Shown one piece after another: positions 1 to 14,806 of a stretch of 64,000 nucleotides of DNA (the stretch's first letter is position 1; the number at the start of each line of letters is the position of its first letter). The stretch is from Bimuria novae-zelandiae CBS 107.79. Lineage: Eukaryota; Ascomycota; Dothideomycetes; Pleosporales; Didymosphaeriaceae. Position numbers and translations under genes: made by a program. The stretch spans positions 473,541 through 537,540 of the forward strand of contig ML976706.1 of NCBI GenBank assembly GCA_010015655.1, written 5' to 3'. The notes under the pieces were generated by a model. The model had not been told where the DNA came from and did no database searches. It saw nothing but the letters and a program-made list of their open reading frames with translations.

Positions 1-2825
1 TAGATATACCGTATAATAGCCACGTCTATAAGCTTGTCACGTTGGTTAGCATCTACCTAATACTTAGAATTAATTCCTATAGCTATGCCCCGCGTTAGGA
101 TAATAATATCTTGTTTATAATTAATTTATATTATGTCTAGCTACTTAAGTATCTACTACCTATAGTTAATCTAAATATTAGCTTCCTCGAGAAGCTTACG
201 GCCAACTATAAGGTCGTGGCGGCTAGTGTCGCAGGGTATAAAGTAAGTAGTAAGGCGGTGGCTATCTAGCACTAGGTTAGCCTAGAAGTACTTATTCACC
301 TGCCCGTTTAGTTAACTATTATATCTAGCTAGGGGAATAGCTTTTATGCTTTTAATAAATACCTTAAGTCCCTTCTTAATTATGCGGAGGTGTTTAAGGT
401 AGACTAGAATATAGCTACTTGCGCCTATGTTAATAAGAGCCTTTAACCTAATCGCTAGCCTATTCGTTAAGATACAGTAGGGTAGAGTAAAAGCACTTTC
501 GCTAAATAAGAGGTCTCGTATACTAGCAGCTCCTATAGAATTCTCTAGAAAGGAGACTTCCCCTAGAGTAATACTTTTCCTAATTCCTTATTAGAAGAGA
601 GGAAGCCTCCATCCTTAGTCTTATAGTATACCTCTTTATTAGCTTGCGGTGCTAAATTGCTGGCCTCTAACGCTTTCTAATTAATAGGGCTATTTAGGCA
701 GTCTCGAGTAATATATCTTAACTTTTTACAATAGTAGCAGGTAAGCTAGCTATGTAAAGCTATAGTGGTGGCGCGCGTTAGCTATATGTAAGCAAGAGGC
801 TATGCTAGTATTAAAGCGTACTTGCGAGACCTAGTGGCTAAGGTAAGAGTAGCCTTCTTTTAAGATTCTTGTTTGGCGCGCGCCGTAACCTAAGAGTCTA
901 TAATTACTACCTCTCGTGCGAGGTCGCGGGCGATATTAATAAACTTAGAGTAATTATCCTTAAAGTAATAAATATTACGGCCTATATCTATATAGAGTTA
1001 ATCTATAAACTTCTTATAAAACTTTTTAACTTATTAATTAGCAGGTAGCTTGCGCTGCGTTGCAAGGCGAAAGAAGTCTACTTAAAAGCTAGTAAACTTA
1101 GCTATAGAGCGGAGGCGTAATTAGATAAATGCCTAACAGGCCTTCTTCTCTTTATATAGGTCGCCAAAAGCTTGCTCTATTATATTTATTATAAATTTAC
1201 TATTAATGCGTTTGCCACCGTCTCGTAGAGCTCTAATTAAAGTTATAAGTTAGTTACGGGCGGGATTCTCTGTGCGTGTAGTTATATATACTGCGATACG
1301 CTCTTAGGTATCCTCTAAAGTCTCTCCTATAAACTAATCGCGGTTAGACTAAAGTTTATTTTCTATATAGGCCCTCTAGTGCTTAAAGGTCGTAGTTGTC
1401 TTACTATCTAAAAGTAGCGGAGGGTCTAGGAACTTAACTAAGCGCTAGCTTACGCCTAAAGAGCGTGTATATAGATAAGTAATAAGCTTAAATAGTAATA
1501 AGCGCGAAAAATATAAGTTATTAGGCTTGCTAGACTTAGAGCTTAGCGGGTTATTAGCGGAGGGGACGCTCTAGCTTAGGGTCTAAAAAAGGATTTAGAA
1601 TTTAGTTATATAAGATTAAGTTACTAGTGTATTAGGGGTAGCGCCTGCTATAGCCTGTTTAGTAAGCTAGACTTCTAACCTGTCTATCTTTTACTACGCT
1701 TAAACGAGGGCTCTATACAGCCCTTCGCCTTTAGCTAAGGTATTAGCAGCGATCTGGCAGTACATATATAGTTATTATCGCTCTATACTACGAAGAAGTA
1801 GCTAGCTAACTAGCTTTATAGTAATCTTTACTAGTTCCTGCCTAAAATGCTTAATTATGGCCTCTAGCGTTGCAGTAATTAGGTTGTTACTAGTAAACGT
1901 AGGTAGCTAGGGAGGTTGTAAAAGGTCCTTATTAATACCTTGCTAGATACGAGCAAGTTTTAAGGAAGTGTCTTAATTATAGTTTTCCTTAGTAATAGAG
2001 CCATAGCTCTAAATTTCGTGTTCTTAGTAGATAAAGGGCTTAAATAGGTTGTACGCGCTGCCTAGCATCTCCTTTTCTAGGACTAATACTATAAATAGGT
2101 GTTTTAGTACTATTTTATTAATACTGCGGGTAAAGCAGCTAGTTATTAGTTCTTTAGCAAGGAGAAGGCAAGCAGGTAGTGCTTAGGATAGTTAGTAGGG
2201 ATAGGTTCCTCTCTTATAGAGGCTAGGGCTCTTATAACCCTCTTTACGTAAGTAGTAGGTTGCCTATATAGCACGTTCGTTAAGTAAAGGGCAATAGGCT
2301 AATTAGCTCTCCTAGCTAGCTACGGCGTGCTATTTTCGAACTACGTTCTTTAACTCCCTTTAAGCGGTACGTTGCTTAGTAGTATTAAGACCTCTTATTA
2401 TAGGTAATTATACTTTATAATAAACTAATAGCTTAGCGTAGTCGTGCGATAAATCCCTTAAGGTAGTTATTATTAAGTCGTGCGCGCAGGCAGATTAAGT
2501 AGTTTAACTTAATATTTTATTACTATTTTTAGCTAAGTAAAAAGATCTTAGTATAATATAAGGACGGGCACCGGCTCCTGCATCAAGAGAGTAGATAAGG
2601 TAGGTTAGCTCTATTTTAGCTACACTAAGATGAGGAGACTATAGGTACACAGGCCTGCAGCGCTTTTATGCGCTGCCGCTCGGCACGGAACATCTATCTA
2701 TCCAAGATAGCTACACTAGGTGCGTGGGCAGCTGCGCCCAGGCGTAAGGCAGCTGCACCCAGGCGTAAGGCAGTCGCGCCTCTCACGCGAGGTCATGTGT
2801 CCTGCCGGCATGCCAGGCCGTCACA
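1..2825 (-). mobile_element. Ty3/Gypsy retrotransposon (copy A), 5' part, RIP-degraded
   Basis: AT-rich block dense in stop codons. Read on the minus strand near 690-740 it gives a retroviral-type zinc knuckle, CYYCKKLRYITRDC, with Tyr where the usual His stands, followed by gag-like sequence with stops. The minus-strand 5' end is a GC-rich stretch (about 2,560-2,825) that starts with TGTGACGG at 2,825, contains a TATA-like ATAAAAG and looks like a 5' LTR. Protease, RT and integrase would lie left of the window. It sits inside the reverse transcriptase of Gypsy copy B. The 3' LTR is not visible, so the LTR boundary is inferred. Confidence 0.6.
2728..2780. repeat. 21-bp tandem repeat inside the Gypsy A LTR
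   Basis: Two adjacent near-identical 21-bp units (2,728-2,748 and 2,749-2,769, one difference) and the start of a third. They lie in the GC-rich LTR-like stretch and begin GCAGCTGC. The stretch has escaped the AT shift of its surroundings. Confidence 0.7.
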
Positions 2826-5800
2826 TAAATCCTACTTCTTTCTTAGTAATCTCTATTAGGGGTGTCGTGATCTTAAAATAGTCCTTAATAAATTTTTAGT
2901 AAAAATTAGTAAATTCTAAGAAGAATTAGATGTCCTTTACTAACTTAAATTACAGCTATTTTTACACCATAAATACCTTTTTTGGATCTATTTTAGCGCC
3001 TTTTCTTAAGATTATAAATCCTAAATATTCAGTTTCTATAGTGTAGAATTTACACTTATTTAGGTGAAGGAGTAGTCTATATTCCTTTATCTTAGCTAGC
3101 ACTTTTTATAAGTACTATATATACTCCTTAAGTATACCTCTCGAGTATATTAGGAAATTATCTAGATAAACTATATAGAATATGTCTAGGTATTCGTGCA
3201 ATGCCTTGTTTACTATTACCTAAAATATAGCTACGGCGTTTGTTAGTCCTATAAGCATAACCGTGAATTTAAATAGTCTATATTATATTTAAAATACTAT
3301 TATTTATTCGTGTCCTTTAGCTATGCGTATCTAATAGAATCTATTTTATATATTAAATTTGTAAACTACTTAGCTCCCTAGAGTTAATTTATAAGCTTTA
3401 TTATTAGTAGTAAAAGCTATTAGTTTTTTATCGTTTTATTATTTAGCTATTAAAAGTCTATATATAGTTAGAGTGGTCTATTCTTCTTTAGCATAAATAG
3501 TATGATAGAAGCTATTAGGCTTTTACTTAACTATATAAACTTCCTTTTTAAGTTCTTTTGTAACTATTCTACTAACTCTTCTTGTTAGTCTTGTAATGAT
3601 AGTCTTCGTTATTTGGGATGTAGTTTCGTACCTTTCTATATATAGATTTTATAATCCTATTCTTAGTGTTTCGGAAGTGTTTTACTGTCTTGTTCGTAAA
3701 ATAGCTCTGCGAAATCTTCGTATTCTTTAGGTATAGATAGAGTTTCCTGCCCCTTCTTCTAAAACTTACTCTTCCTTATCTATATAACTCTTACTGCCTA
3801 AGGGTCCTTCTTATAGGTCCTTGCAATCTTATAAGGTAATATTTTTATAATTATTAATTTCTTATTAGTTTCCTCTCTAAGAGGTGTATACTAAACTTTT
3901 AGTCTTACTTATTTTAATTATTATACGCTAGTAATTTTTATTATAGTTTCTTAGCTACGTATTGTTTTCCTTTACTAGTTAATAATAGAGTTATATTATA
4001 GTAGCTAATTATAACTAATAATTACTTTTAAGCTTCTAAAATCTATTATCGTAACGCTATATTAGCTATAAAGTGTATTTAGACTAATAGGTAATCGCGT
4101 TATTTTAAGGCATAACTAGCCTTTACTATATCCTTAGGATAGCATCCTATTCACTATTTCTACTTATGTATATGTTTCTTTATATTTATATAGCAGGTTG
4201 CCTATTTCTGCCTTTTTGACTTTTATAGTCGTGTCTCTACTAGTAAGGTCTTCTCTCTAGTAGCACCCACCCTAGTTTTCTAATTTACTATTATTTTTTT
4301 AAAGTTTTCCTAATAGGCTTTTGCTTCCTTTCTTTAAGTTTGCGTGGTTTCCTCTATAATAACGTTAGTTTTTGTCTTTTTTTATTACTTTTAGTAAAGC
4401 GCTTTATAGGTACTTTTAGTATTCTTAATTGGCTAGACTTCTTCTTTTTTTAAGATTCCCCGTGTCGTCTGTATCCTGCAATTAGCCATTCCTAAGATTT
4501 TAGATTTTTATATAATAGTATTGTTTCTAGTACTACTATCTATTTTTTTTAGTATAGGTGGACTAGACAATCCTTATTATAGTCTAGATATTTAATTTAG
4601 TAGATGTAATTAAGACTCGTGCCTTTTATTTATTAGTTTCTTATAGTTATTATTAATTCCACGTCTATACCTTTAAAGTACTAGCTTATAGCTTCTTTTT
4701 ATGCTTCGTGCATTTAGCATTTATTATTAAAGTATTTTTACTAGCCTAATTCTTTATAGTAGCGTTACTATTTATTTAAAATATTTATAGCAGTTCGTGA
4801 TTAGTTCGTAATTATTAGTAAACTTATAGTTCAGATTTTTTTAGTAATATTGCTACTAATTCTTTCTTTATCTAATATAGTTAGTAATCTTTTTTATTAT
4901 AAAGGAACTGGGCTACCTACTTATATTATTCTTCAATTTTAATATACTATTATGGCACTAGCATATTTCCTCAGTGCATTATAGTAAACTTATAGATTAA
5001 CGTAGTCCTTGGCCCTTTAAGCTTAATCTTTTACGTGCACCCCTACAGTGTGTGTATCTAATTATTATATACCTAGTATTTTCCTTTTGCGAGTTAGAGA
5101 AGGACCTTATACTTATATAATATCTTTTATTTTATTTCCTCTAGTATCTCTAAAACCTTAAGTTCTATATTAAAAACTTTATTATTATTTATTTTTAGTA
5201 GTATAAGTATTAGTGTCTATAGCGTAACTCTTATTACTTAGATAATCTAAGCTTTCTTACTCTTGGTTTTATAATTCTTTAGGCAGTTACGTCTAAAGTA
5301 ATCTTATTTACTATACCTTAGACAGGCTTTCTTATCTAAGCATTGTTTTTGCTTTTTATATATTAGCCTATTATTATAGTTCTTTTACTACTTCTTTAGC
5401 TACTTTTCTTATGCTTTGTTAGCTATTATAACGTCCTTATAATAGTCTTATTATAGCTTCTAGCTTTTCTTAATATTAAGTTACACTTATCTACCTTTAC
5501 GTTTCTTAAGTTATTATTCGTGTAGGCGATTATCTACTTAGGTAAATAGCTTAATTATTTTTTCTAGGCTTTTAGGTTAGTTATAGTAAATTAGTTTGTC
5601 CTTTACTATTTTCTTTAACTTATTATAGTAGGCTATCTGTAAGTGGACACGTTCTAATTAATCCTTACCTATAGTTATCTAAACGTTGTGGCGTACTTAC
5701 TAGCAGGTATTTATTATTTAAGTTACTAAATTTACTTTTTTACTTATTATTTATTATTATCTTCTTTAAATATAATTTTAATTTATTCCTTAAATTCTTC

Positions 5801-6350
5801 CTAAGACGTAAAGACCTTCGTTATTTTTATTCTTTAGCTATTCTTCGTACTTTAGATAATTATTAATAATAGGGTGTAACTATTTTACTAGTTTCCCTTT
5901 TATATATATACTTGCTACGAAGACCTTTGCCTAATTTATTTTAATTAATTATTTATTAAATGAGTAATATAGTTCTATATTTATAATGAATGGATTTAAG
6001 ATACCTTTTATTCTATTAAGAGCTCTAAAACTTGAAAGCTAATTTTAGTTACTAGTAGTGTTAAAATTACTTATGCTTATACCTAGGCGTAGGACTAAGC
6101 CTACTCTTATAAATAGTTTATAAGTTACGGGACCTGTTCCCTAAGCTATTAAATCTTATTAGCCTAAGTAGCTAGTACTATCGCTAGATTTATTATAGTG
6201 CTAGAAGCCGTGCTTACCGTAGCTAGTCCAGACGCTACTAATTTGGATAGTGTCGCTATATTGTCCTAGACCTTTAGGTAGTTAAAGTGTTATAAGGAGG
6301 TTTACTTACCTAAGCCTAATCTAGGTTAGGGGAGAATATGTCTAGAGTAA
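2826..6350 (-). mobile_element. Ty3/Gypsy retrotransposon (copy B), RIP-degraded, interrupted by copy A
   Basis: Minus-strand reading at about 2,830-3,650 gives a recognisable Gypsy reverse transcriptase. The active-site stretch near 3,140-3,180 reads YIVYLDNFLIYS, where the catalytic YxDD has become LDN, as expected from G-to-A change. The end of RT (motif TPLIEITKK) stops at about 2,845, where copy A begins. A gag zinc knuckle (CLRYSK..YFRRNC) is readable near 5,290-5,345, so the order gag then RT fits minus-strand orientation. Many in-frame TAG/TAA codons mean it is dead. Its outer end near 6,350 is approximate and no LTR pair was found. Confidence 0.7.
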
Positions 6351-7583
6351 TATACCTTATAGATGTATTTAGTAATTAAAAGCTTATAATAATAACACTA
6401 GGGTGTGCAAATAATCTAATTCTATAATAAACTATAAAATAACTAACTAAGAGATTTACTAATCTATTATAAAAGATATACTCGTAGTATATTAAGTTAA
6501 CTACGAGGAGTAGGAAAAGTATAAAAACATTATTAAATTATATACTATTTATCGTAGTTCTTACTATTATTAGAATTATTATTATAGTCCTGCTAAGACC
6601 CTAAGGTCTCTGGGACCCTTAGGGTCCTGTAGGATCTTATATTATACGGGACCTTATTATATAATTACTAACTTAAGCTGCCCCGTACTTTCTTGTACTC
6701 CTTCGCCTTAGTAATTTTGCTAATAATAACTCTCTTAGCGTAATTGTCTAGTTCTATTGTTCCTGTGGGATTCGTCATTGTAATAATAGGGTTATTAGTA
6801 TTAAAAGTAATATATAGTTATAAACAGATTAACTAGGACTAGAGTATAATCTAAACGATAGATTAATAACTTAGGTTAAATATAAGTATAGAAGGACTAT
6901 ACTTAGCATTTCTATATATATAACTAATCCTATAATATACCATGGTTCTATACTGTTAAGATCCGATCTTACAGGCACTTGGCTAGGCTCCAGAGCGCCT
7001 ATGGTCTTATGGTGACCAATGGAGGTACAGTACCTGGAGGTCACGTGACTGCTCGCTGCGCTCGACTCGAGCATGTCGAGCAGGACAAGTATATAGGAAC
7101 GCAAGAAGGAGTCTCTCTTCTACTTGTGTTTAACATGTTTATTAATCTATCGTTTGGATCTGAATAAGCAACCTTGTTGATTTGATTGTGCTGTACACAC
7201 CTTCGATACCAACGCCCTCAGTGACAGGCGCAAGCTATCACTACAACCCTCTCCCGTCCTACCAGTACTCCTGCCCGAGAACCAACCTTAGCCCCTTAGA
7301 GAATAGCTACCTCTTTGGGATCTTAACATATACTATCCTAAACGTGATACATGTGGGATCCCATGGTACGGTTACGTGATTCCAATGTCCCATGATCTTG
7401 GCATGTGGGATATCGTGGGATATTACATAATCCTTGGTAGGACAATAGCGCCACCTTTTGTTATAAAGTGTCTGATGTCGTTCCGTTAAACCTGGGATCC
7501 TAGTATATTTATACATTTTTTATTTTTTTTATTTAATTATTAATAAAAAACTAAAATTTTGGAGTTCTAAATAGAAGTTACCT
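6351..7583. other. Non-coding stretch with a GC-richer, LTR-like island (6,871-7,520)
   Basis: The first 500 bp are AT-rich and featureless apart from short inverted repeats around GACCCTAAGG near 6,597. From about 6,871 to 7,520 the composition rises and both strands lack the dense stops seen around it. TATA-like ATATAG at about 7,090 and a TGTGGGATCCCA start at about 7,351 suggest LTR or promoter remnants. No second copy exists in the window, so the identity is not established. Confidence 0.35.
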
Positions 7584-9142
7584 TTATCCCCCGCATGGCC
7601 AAAATCTGACGTACACGGGTCACATTAAAATGGCCAATTAGGAGAGCTGCCAAGTGAATACTAAATCTGTATCGTAATGTTAGCAATTTCTATTTACTAG
7701 CTAAAATACGCCTATTTTAAAATTACTTATACTTATAAACATGCTAAAAGTTACTAGCCTACTTACTTATAACTCTACATTTATAAAATATATAAAATAT
7801 AGAAAATTTAACACTAAAAAGCCTAATATACTAATAAATCAGCCACTTAATTAAAACTTTATTAATATCAATAATTTACGTATTTTTAGAGAGGCTAACT
7901 TACCTAAAGATATTAATTGTAGTAGTCTAATTACTTTATTTAATTAATACTTTTTTACTAACGTTATAAACTATATAGTATACTATATAAATTAACATGC
8001 TAAGGCACTCTAAGAAGCAATGCCTAGTAGTTACTATAGTTAGAAACGAACGTTTCTAGCGGAGTTTTATACGTACTTTTTAATTATTATTTATATAGGC
8101 GTCCACCGGGAGCCCTTGTTAGCAGAGTACTAGGAGAAGGGCCACTAGAACGCTTCTATATATAAAATTAACGAGTTTATGTCCCGCCAACGTTAGCAGT
8201 AGCTAGATTAGTACCTATACTATACTAAGGTAGAGTAAAGCTTTTGCTCCCTATTTAGCCACGTCTAAGATCTTTCTTAGCTACTCTATAAGCGCTCGCT
8301 TTTATATTAAACCCTTAATAAGCACCTCTATATTCATAAGGTAATTATAAGATTTACTAGACGCGCGTTAGAAAAAGTAATAATAAAAATAAAACTTATA
8401 CTTAAGAGCTATAAAATCTAGTATTTAGTAAATAATAAGTAATACTTAACTAGCTTTTTTATGCCTATAGTAAAGGACATATTAATTTAATTAAAACTAC
8501 TAACGCTAACGCTACTAGTAGGTTTTTAACTTTAATAAAGCTTATTCTTATTATTTTTATACTCGCCGAAGACGCTACTAGAAAAAGGCTTTTTTTAGCT
8601 AGCTATTATATTATTTAGAATAATAACCTTTTCAATATAATATCTATACTTAAATATCTTAAATTTAAAGGCGTTAGCTACGCTAGGACTATTAAGATAA
8701 TAAAGATAATAATAAAGGAAATCTTTAAGCAGGCCACGAAAGTAAAATTCTAAATAAGTAGTATATCTATTACCTATAAAAAGCTATATAAAGAGCGCTT
8801 GAATAGTAATCTTATACATCTTAAAACACACGCTTAGTAGTTCTTAAAGTAGGGAAAAATACGCTAGGCGCTATTAGGATTAAAAAAAAGTACTAAAGAT
8901 AGCTTAAAAAGATAATTAAGTTATTATTTTTACTAATATAGTTATAGATTATAAGTATTAACGTTATTTCTTAGCATAGTGTTAACTTTTATATAGCTAC
9001 TTAGTACGTTAAAAAGCTCTATTAACGCTCTAAAATAGTATTAAATAATAATAAGATTTTTATAGACACCTTTAATAATAAGCTTATTAAGTTACTAAGA
9101 ATACCAATAATAATAGACAATTATAATACTTATAAGAGCGAG

Positions 9143-9327
9143 TGTTGGTCGGTATATGTACGATCGTACGGGGTAATAACAACAGTAAACTCTTTGGATT
9201 GCTATTAGTATAAAGAAGAGAAGGTAGACACAGAATAATGCAGTAACACCTAGTACGAGGGTATTAAGCATGTACGGACTGCCAAATATCTAGTATTTCC
9301 TATTACTCCCTTACTATTATACCCACA
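9143..9327 (-). repeat. 3' LTR (in element orientation) of the Copia element
   Basis: 185 bp, begins TGTTGG and ends CCCACA on the plus strand. It matches 14,807-14,991 along its whole length, with differences mostly of transition type. It contains the palindrome CGATCGTACG. Confidence 0.88.
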
Positions 9328-12300
9328 CTAGCAGTCTTTATTATTATAAGAAAGTAGTAGCTATCCTAAGGGACGTTACACTAATCTCTCTACTTAAATA
9401 AATAACTTATTAGTATTAATAAAGCGCTCTAGAGCACGATTTAGTACAGCCTTTATAAATACATTTATAGGATTATTATAGCTATTAATCTAGCAGATCT
9501 TAGTAATCTCGCGGCATTTATATAACTAGCGGAGTGCTATAATATTAATTATAAGCCGTTTCTTATTAGTTATTTTAAGCTTAATAAGGCATTCGTATAG
9601 TAAGTATAAGTTAGTACATATAATAAATAGGATTAGTAGTAGACCTAGGCGTCCCGTAATCATCTTAAGAGTTATTAAAATAGTAATAGCGATATTAACA
9701 CTGCTAACTGTACTCTATATTTCTAAAGCAAGGACACTCTAAGTAAAATGCTTATATTTAGTTAAACTCTAGTAAATAATATTACTGCGAATATAAAACT
9801 TACTTTCCTGTATACTATAATCAGGCTCGTTAATAAGGATAAGAAGGTACCTAAGCTATAAGCCAAGGTCTTAGTTATTTATACAGGAACTATCTATAAA
9901 TACTATTAACTTAGTAGTAGCACGATTAAGAGGCATATACTATAGACCTTATTCCAGGTTCCCGGCTTACTACTATAGCTAGTGGTTAAGCTTTACAAAG
10001 TCCTTATCTACAGGTTATTATATCTATATAGCTATAGAAAGATTAAATAATACTTTAGGTTAGTATATAAAAGCAATGTACGCTCCGCGTATGCACTACT
10101 TTATATATTTTTATATTTAGTTTACAGCCTTTAAGTTAATAAGTTTAATCTTAGCTCCTTATTTCTTTTATATTAGTAAAATAGTGTCTCCTTATAACGT
10201 TAGAATATATTTATTAAACTTAAGTAACACTTCTTTAGATAGTTAGTCCTTAGGCTTAGCTTAAAAATTAGCTTTATAGAGTATAGCGTCTTCTGCATTA
10301 GAAAATATAAACGTTTTAATTATAAGAGTGTTATCTATTTATAAACCTACGATTCTAAATTCGTCTAGTCCTCTATTTATAATAAGAAGGCACGGGTTGT
10401 AGGTAGAAGTAGCCATGTCTAGCTCCTAGTAGTAGTGTCTTTGGTACGTAGCAAACTAGTAGATACTAGCTTCTACTATTCTATATAGTAGCTTAATAAC
10501 ACGAATAATTATTCTCTTAGGATACTTTATTATAAGTTCCTTTAGGAGGTGCGCTAAAACCGTGCAGAATAGCTCTGTTTATACTTATAGATACGCTTGT
10601 GTAATATTACGTAGCTCTATAAACATACCTTAATCTAGCAATACAGACGCTAGAGCCAGAATTAGACGTTAACTAGATTATTAAATAGTAAGTAACTATG
10701 TTAAGATATCTTGTTTTCCCTTATTATTATAGTCTTAAATAATAAGTTGTAACTTTTTATACGGAACTATAGTCTTGCCCTTAACTTTACGCACTATACG
10801 TAACTTAAAAATATAATACTTACTCTATATAGCTAGGTTAAGTAGTTTAAAGCTAAATACCTTATAGCCTATAAAATTATTAATCTCCTTCTAATTAGAT
10901 GCTTTAAATAAAGCACTAGCGATATTAATTACGCTTTTATTATGTAGTTTAATAATAAGAGTATAGTCGTCTTCCTCTTTCTAAACAAGTACTAAACCTT
11001 AGGCTTATTCTTAGATCTAGGAGGACGGCCCCACTTACGTGGCTAGGGCGTTTATATAGTCTTTACTTATAGTAAAGGTTATGCATTAGTTGCACTAGTC
11101 TCTTTATCTATTATTAGAGTTATGTTTGTAGCTAGGTCGCGATAGTATAGTTTTACGACTATAGACTAGAACGTTATTAAACCATTAATTATATCTACAG
11201 TAACATTATATCCCTTTATATTAATAACCTTATACGGACCTTGCCATCTATTCTTCTTACGCTACACTATCACCTCACTTTGCAATAGTAGTGGCAGTAC
11301 GTTGTCTGCGGTCAGCCTATTCCTAGTATTGAGTGCGTTGTTTACTACACGTTCCGCTGCAGCCTTCCTTAGTGCCTTTATTACCTTCTGAATAGCCTCA
11401 GTACGACAGATCATTGACGGCGATGGTGGTGAATCTATAGAGATTTGGGGGTACGCTCCAAAGACAAGGAGTGTAGGTATAAGCCCGTCCAGGCCTGTAG
11501 TATTATTAACCGCCTTAACTACTATCTATAGCACTGCGGCATTATTTATACTTAAGTTAAGTTTAGTCTTAAGAATTTTATAAGCACGTTAGGGAGATGC
11601 ATAATATCTTTCTACTTTACTAATAGACTAATAGGCCTTAACTAGTACCTATTTATAGGTGATTCCTATAATCTTTACCTTAGATTTAAAGTTAACTAAG
11701 GTAAAGTTAGTACTAGCATTATAGGTAATAATATCTAGTAGCCTTTAGTATATATTAATCTATAGTATGCGGAGCGTCTCCTAGGTGTCCTTTATACTTA
11801 TAGATAGTAGGAACCGTGCGCCGTTAAAGGTAGTAATTAAATTAATTATATAAAGAACTAGTTTCCTACTTAGGTATATTATATCTATTAAGATTTTAAA
11901 GTTAAACTCGTAATTATTTTTTAGCTTAAACTTAAAGTAGCCTAGTGCTAGATCGTGCGCCTAGCATTAGTAGTAAAATTTTTAAATTTCTTAAAGTAGC
12001 TTTTTATCTACATTATTATACCCCGCATGTTTAAGCAGTCGTATTAGCCGCTCTATAGCTAGGTGTCTAAATCTCTAGTGTAGACGTCTTAGCTTAGTTT
12101 TCGTAAGAAATACCCGTCTATATTCTACCCTGCTTAGGTAGAACTACGGGTGTCCCTATTTGCCAATAACTAGAAAGGTTACTCGTCCTTATATAAGCTA
12201 GTTCGTGGTATTATTAAAGTAGACATGCAACTAGTCTATGTCTTTTAAATAAAGGAGGAATAGGATAGGTATATTTAAGACTTAAAATTTAATCTTTTTA

Positions 12301-14806
12301 ATCTCTATAGACATATATATAGTTTTAATTAATATAGTAATGCTGCCTTTGCTAAATTAGACTAATATATTCTTAGTAGTAAAAGTATCTAGAGCTATAA
12401 TAAGATCCTTTACTTAAAGCGCTAGGAACTACTCCTTTCTTACTATTAAAATATTTAAGGCGCTAGTGTTAGGCAGAATGCCTTAATATATAATCCTTAA
12501 ATATTAGTTCTTAATAAGAAACTGCGAGGCCGGCATGTTTAGTTTAGTATACCTATAGATATCCTCTCTAGTAACATAGTAAAGGAAGGCTTAGTTAGTA
12601 AGGTACTTATTTATAAGTCGCTATTCCTATTTATCTCCCTCTTAATTTTTTATAAAAAACTAGTTAACTTCTTCTCTTTTATACTTAGTAAGGAATACAG
12701 CGTACTCTATTTCCTCGCATATAATCTTATAATGTGCGAGATACTAGGTCTTAGAATACTTCCTTCTTCGAGTGTATAGTTAGTGGACTAGTAGCCTGTC
12801 TTGCCGCAAATATAACATTTCTTATTTCTCCGTGCGGTTGTCTCGAAATTGTCTCTAGGACGTTGTGGAAACCTGCTACGTTTGCGGGTAAATACGCTAC
12901 GTCTACTGCGTAGATTATAATTACCTTGCCTCCTTCTAGAGTTATTACTAGTGTACTAATAGTCTAAATAGTACTAGCTGCTTAGATCTATCTTCGTAAA
13001 GTTAATAAAGGTAGTTATAGCAAGCAAGTTTTTAATTAAAAACTATAAATCTCTAAATAGAACTTTATACTGTAGGGATAGCTTATATAATACTATTTTA
13101 AGTTCCTTAACACTATAGTATGCTATAATTACGGTCGTGTAAAGTATATATATTTTTAATATACTATTACCTAAGTACCCTTTAATATAACTAGAGCTTA
13201 TTTAGCATAATATCTAAGACCTTATAAAGAGTCTTATTATAGTTTTCTTTATAGACTTTAATAAACGAGATTGTAGTCTAGTCTACGTAGTAGTAGTTAT
13301 AGTTAAGGTCCATATTAAAGTAGTTCTTTAGCTTTATATATACGGTTAGGAATATATTTATCTATTAATTAATAAAGTAGAGATAATAATCCTCTACGCG
13401 GCTACTAAGAATTCGTAAGAAAATAGCATAAAATTATCCTAATTAGATATCTACATAATAATAGATGCTGTAGAAAATCTTTAGCTTATTATCTAAGAAA
13501 TTATATAGCTTCTTAGTGTACTTCTTATCACGGTCCTATATCTTTATAAAGATATAAATAGTGGCTAGATCTAGCTTTTTATTATTAAACTTAATTAGAA
13601 GAACTGCTTTATACGGGTCTGTCTTGCCTAATAGTTTAATAGGGGGGATACTTAGCCCTTTTAAGCGTTATAGATATGCTAATGTAAATCCGCGAAAGTA
13701 GTTAAAATTATTATATATTAATAATAGTTTAATTAACTAGCGTTAGGGATCTAGATGCGGGGTGTATTTAATTATATCTATAAGCAGGTATACGGGCCGT
13801 TATTCTTACTAGACCTCTTAATTTCTTTTAATAGCTTAATTCTAGCGGTGATGGGTTGCTCCTAAATTTACGGGTTATATAGACCCTATAACGTGTTTTC
13901 CTTATATTAGCCACAATTAGAGAATGTATGTAACTAAGTCCTTGTTAAAGATGCCACGTAGAAACTACTTGTTTAGCTACTACGGATACTTCTTACTACT
14001 AAGCACTCTAAACAGAGCATTAAGTAAGGCTATATTTATAGGACTAGTATACACACCCTTTAAATAGAGGATCCGCTTAAGTTTCTTAGTGTACGCTAGG
14101 TGTATACGCTTAAATATAGCTTTAGTCTATCCTTTAAACTTATAATAGCACTCTCTAAAGAGTTTATTATAAATTATAGGACTATCTACATAATCTATAA
14201 TTATATATATAATATACGTAGTTGTAGCTATTGCATCGACGTTATTGTCTAGGGCCTAAATAGTGTTATACTAAAGTTTAGGGTTAATAAAGAGCAAATC
14301 TTTTATTTTTAAATTAGATAATTCTAGCGACTCCTCTCGTGTTATATTTACTATTTAATTATAGGTCTAAAGGGACTACTATATTAGGAGAATGCTTTAA
14401 GGAGGCAATTATAAGTGTTAAAATATATTATTAGGTCTTCATATACGTTAGTAGGTGGTTAGGGCCTTAAAGAGGTTAGAGACCTTAAGTAAATAAGTTT
14501 TAGAGTCCTTAGGGAGGCAGAGGAATCCGTAAGAAAAGTATAAAATTATTTAGTTATAAAAAAGGTATATAAGTTAAGTAATAACTAAAGAGAGCTAGAC
14601 GTATCTTAAATTAGGTGCGTCTTAGAACGCGCTAATATAGCTATAACAGTTAGTTTTATAAGGGGAAATGCCTAATATAGCTAACAGTTATACTTAGCAT
14701 AGATAGCTTAGCTACTAATATAGCAGGCCTAGGGAACGCGTTAAGCTAAGAATCTATCTCTTTATCCTAACTATCTATAACTATAAGCTATATAATTACT
14801 AATTAG

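Noticed and set aside
6597..6640. Telomere-like CCCTTAGGG
   Set aside because: A single palindromic occurrence, not a tandem array.
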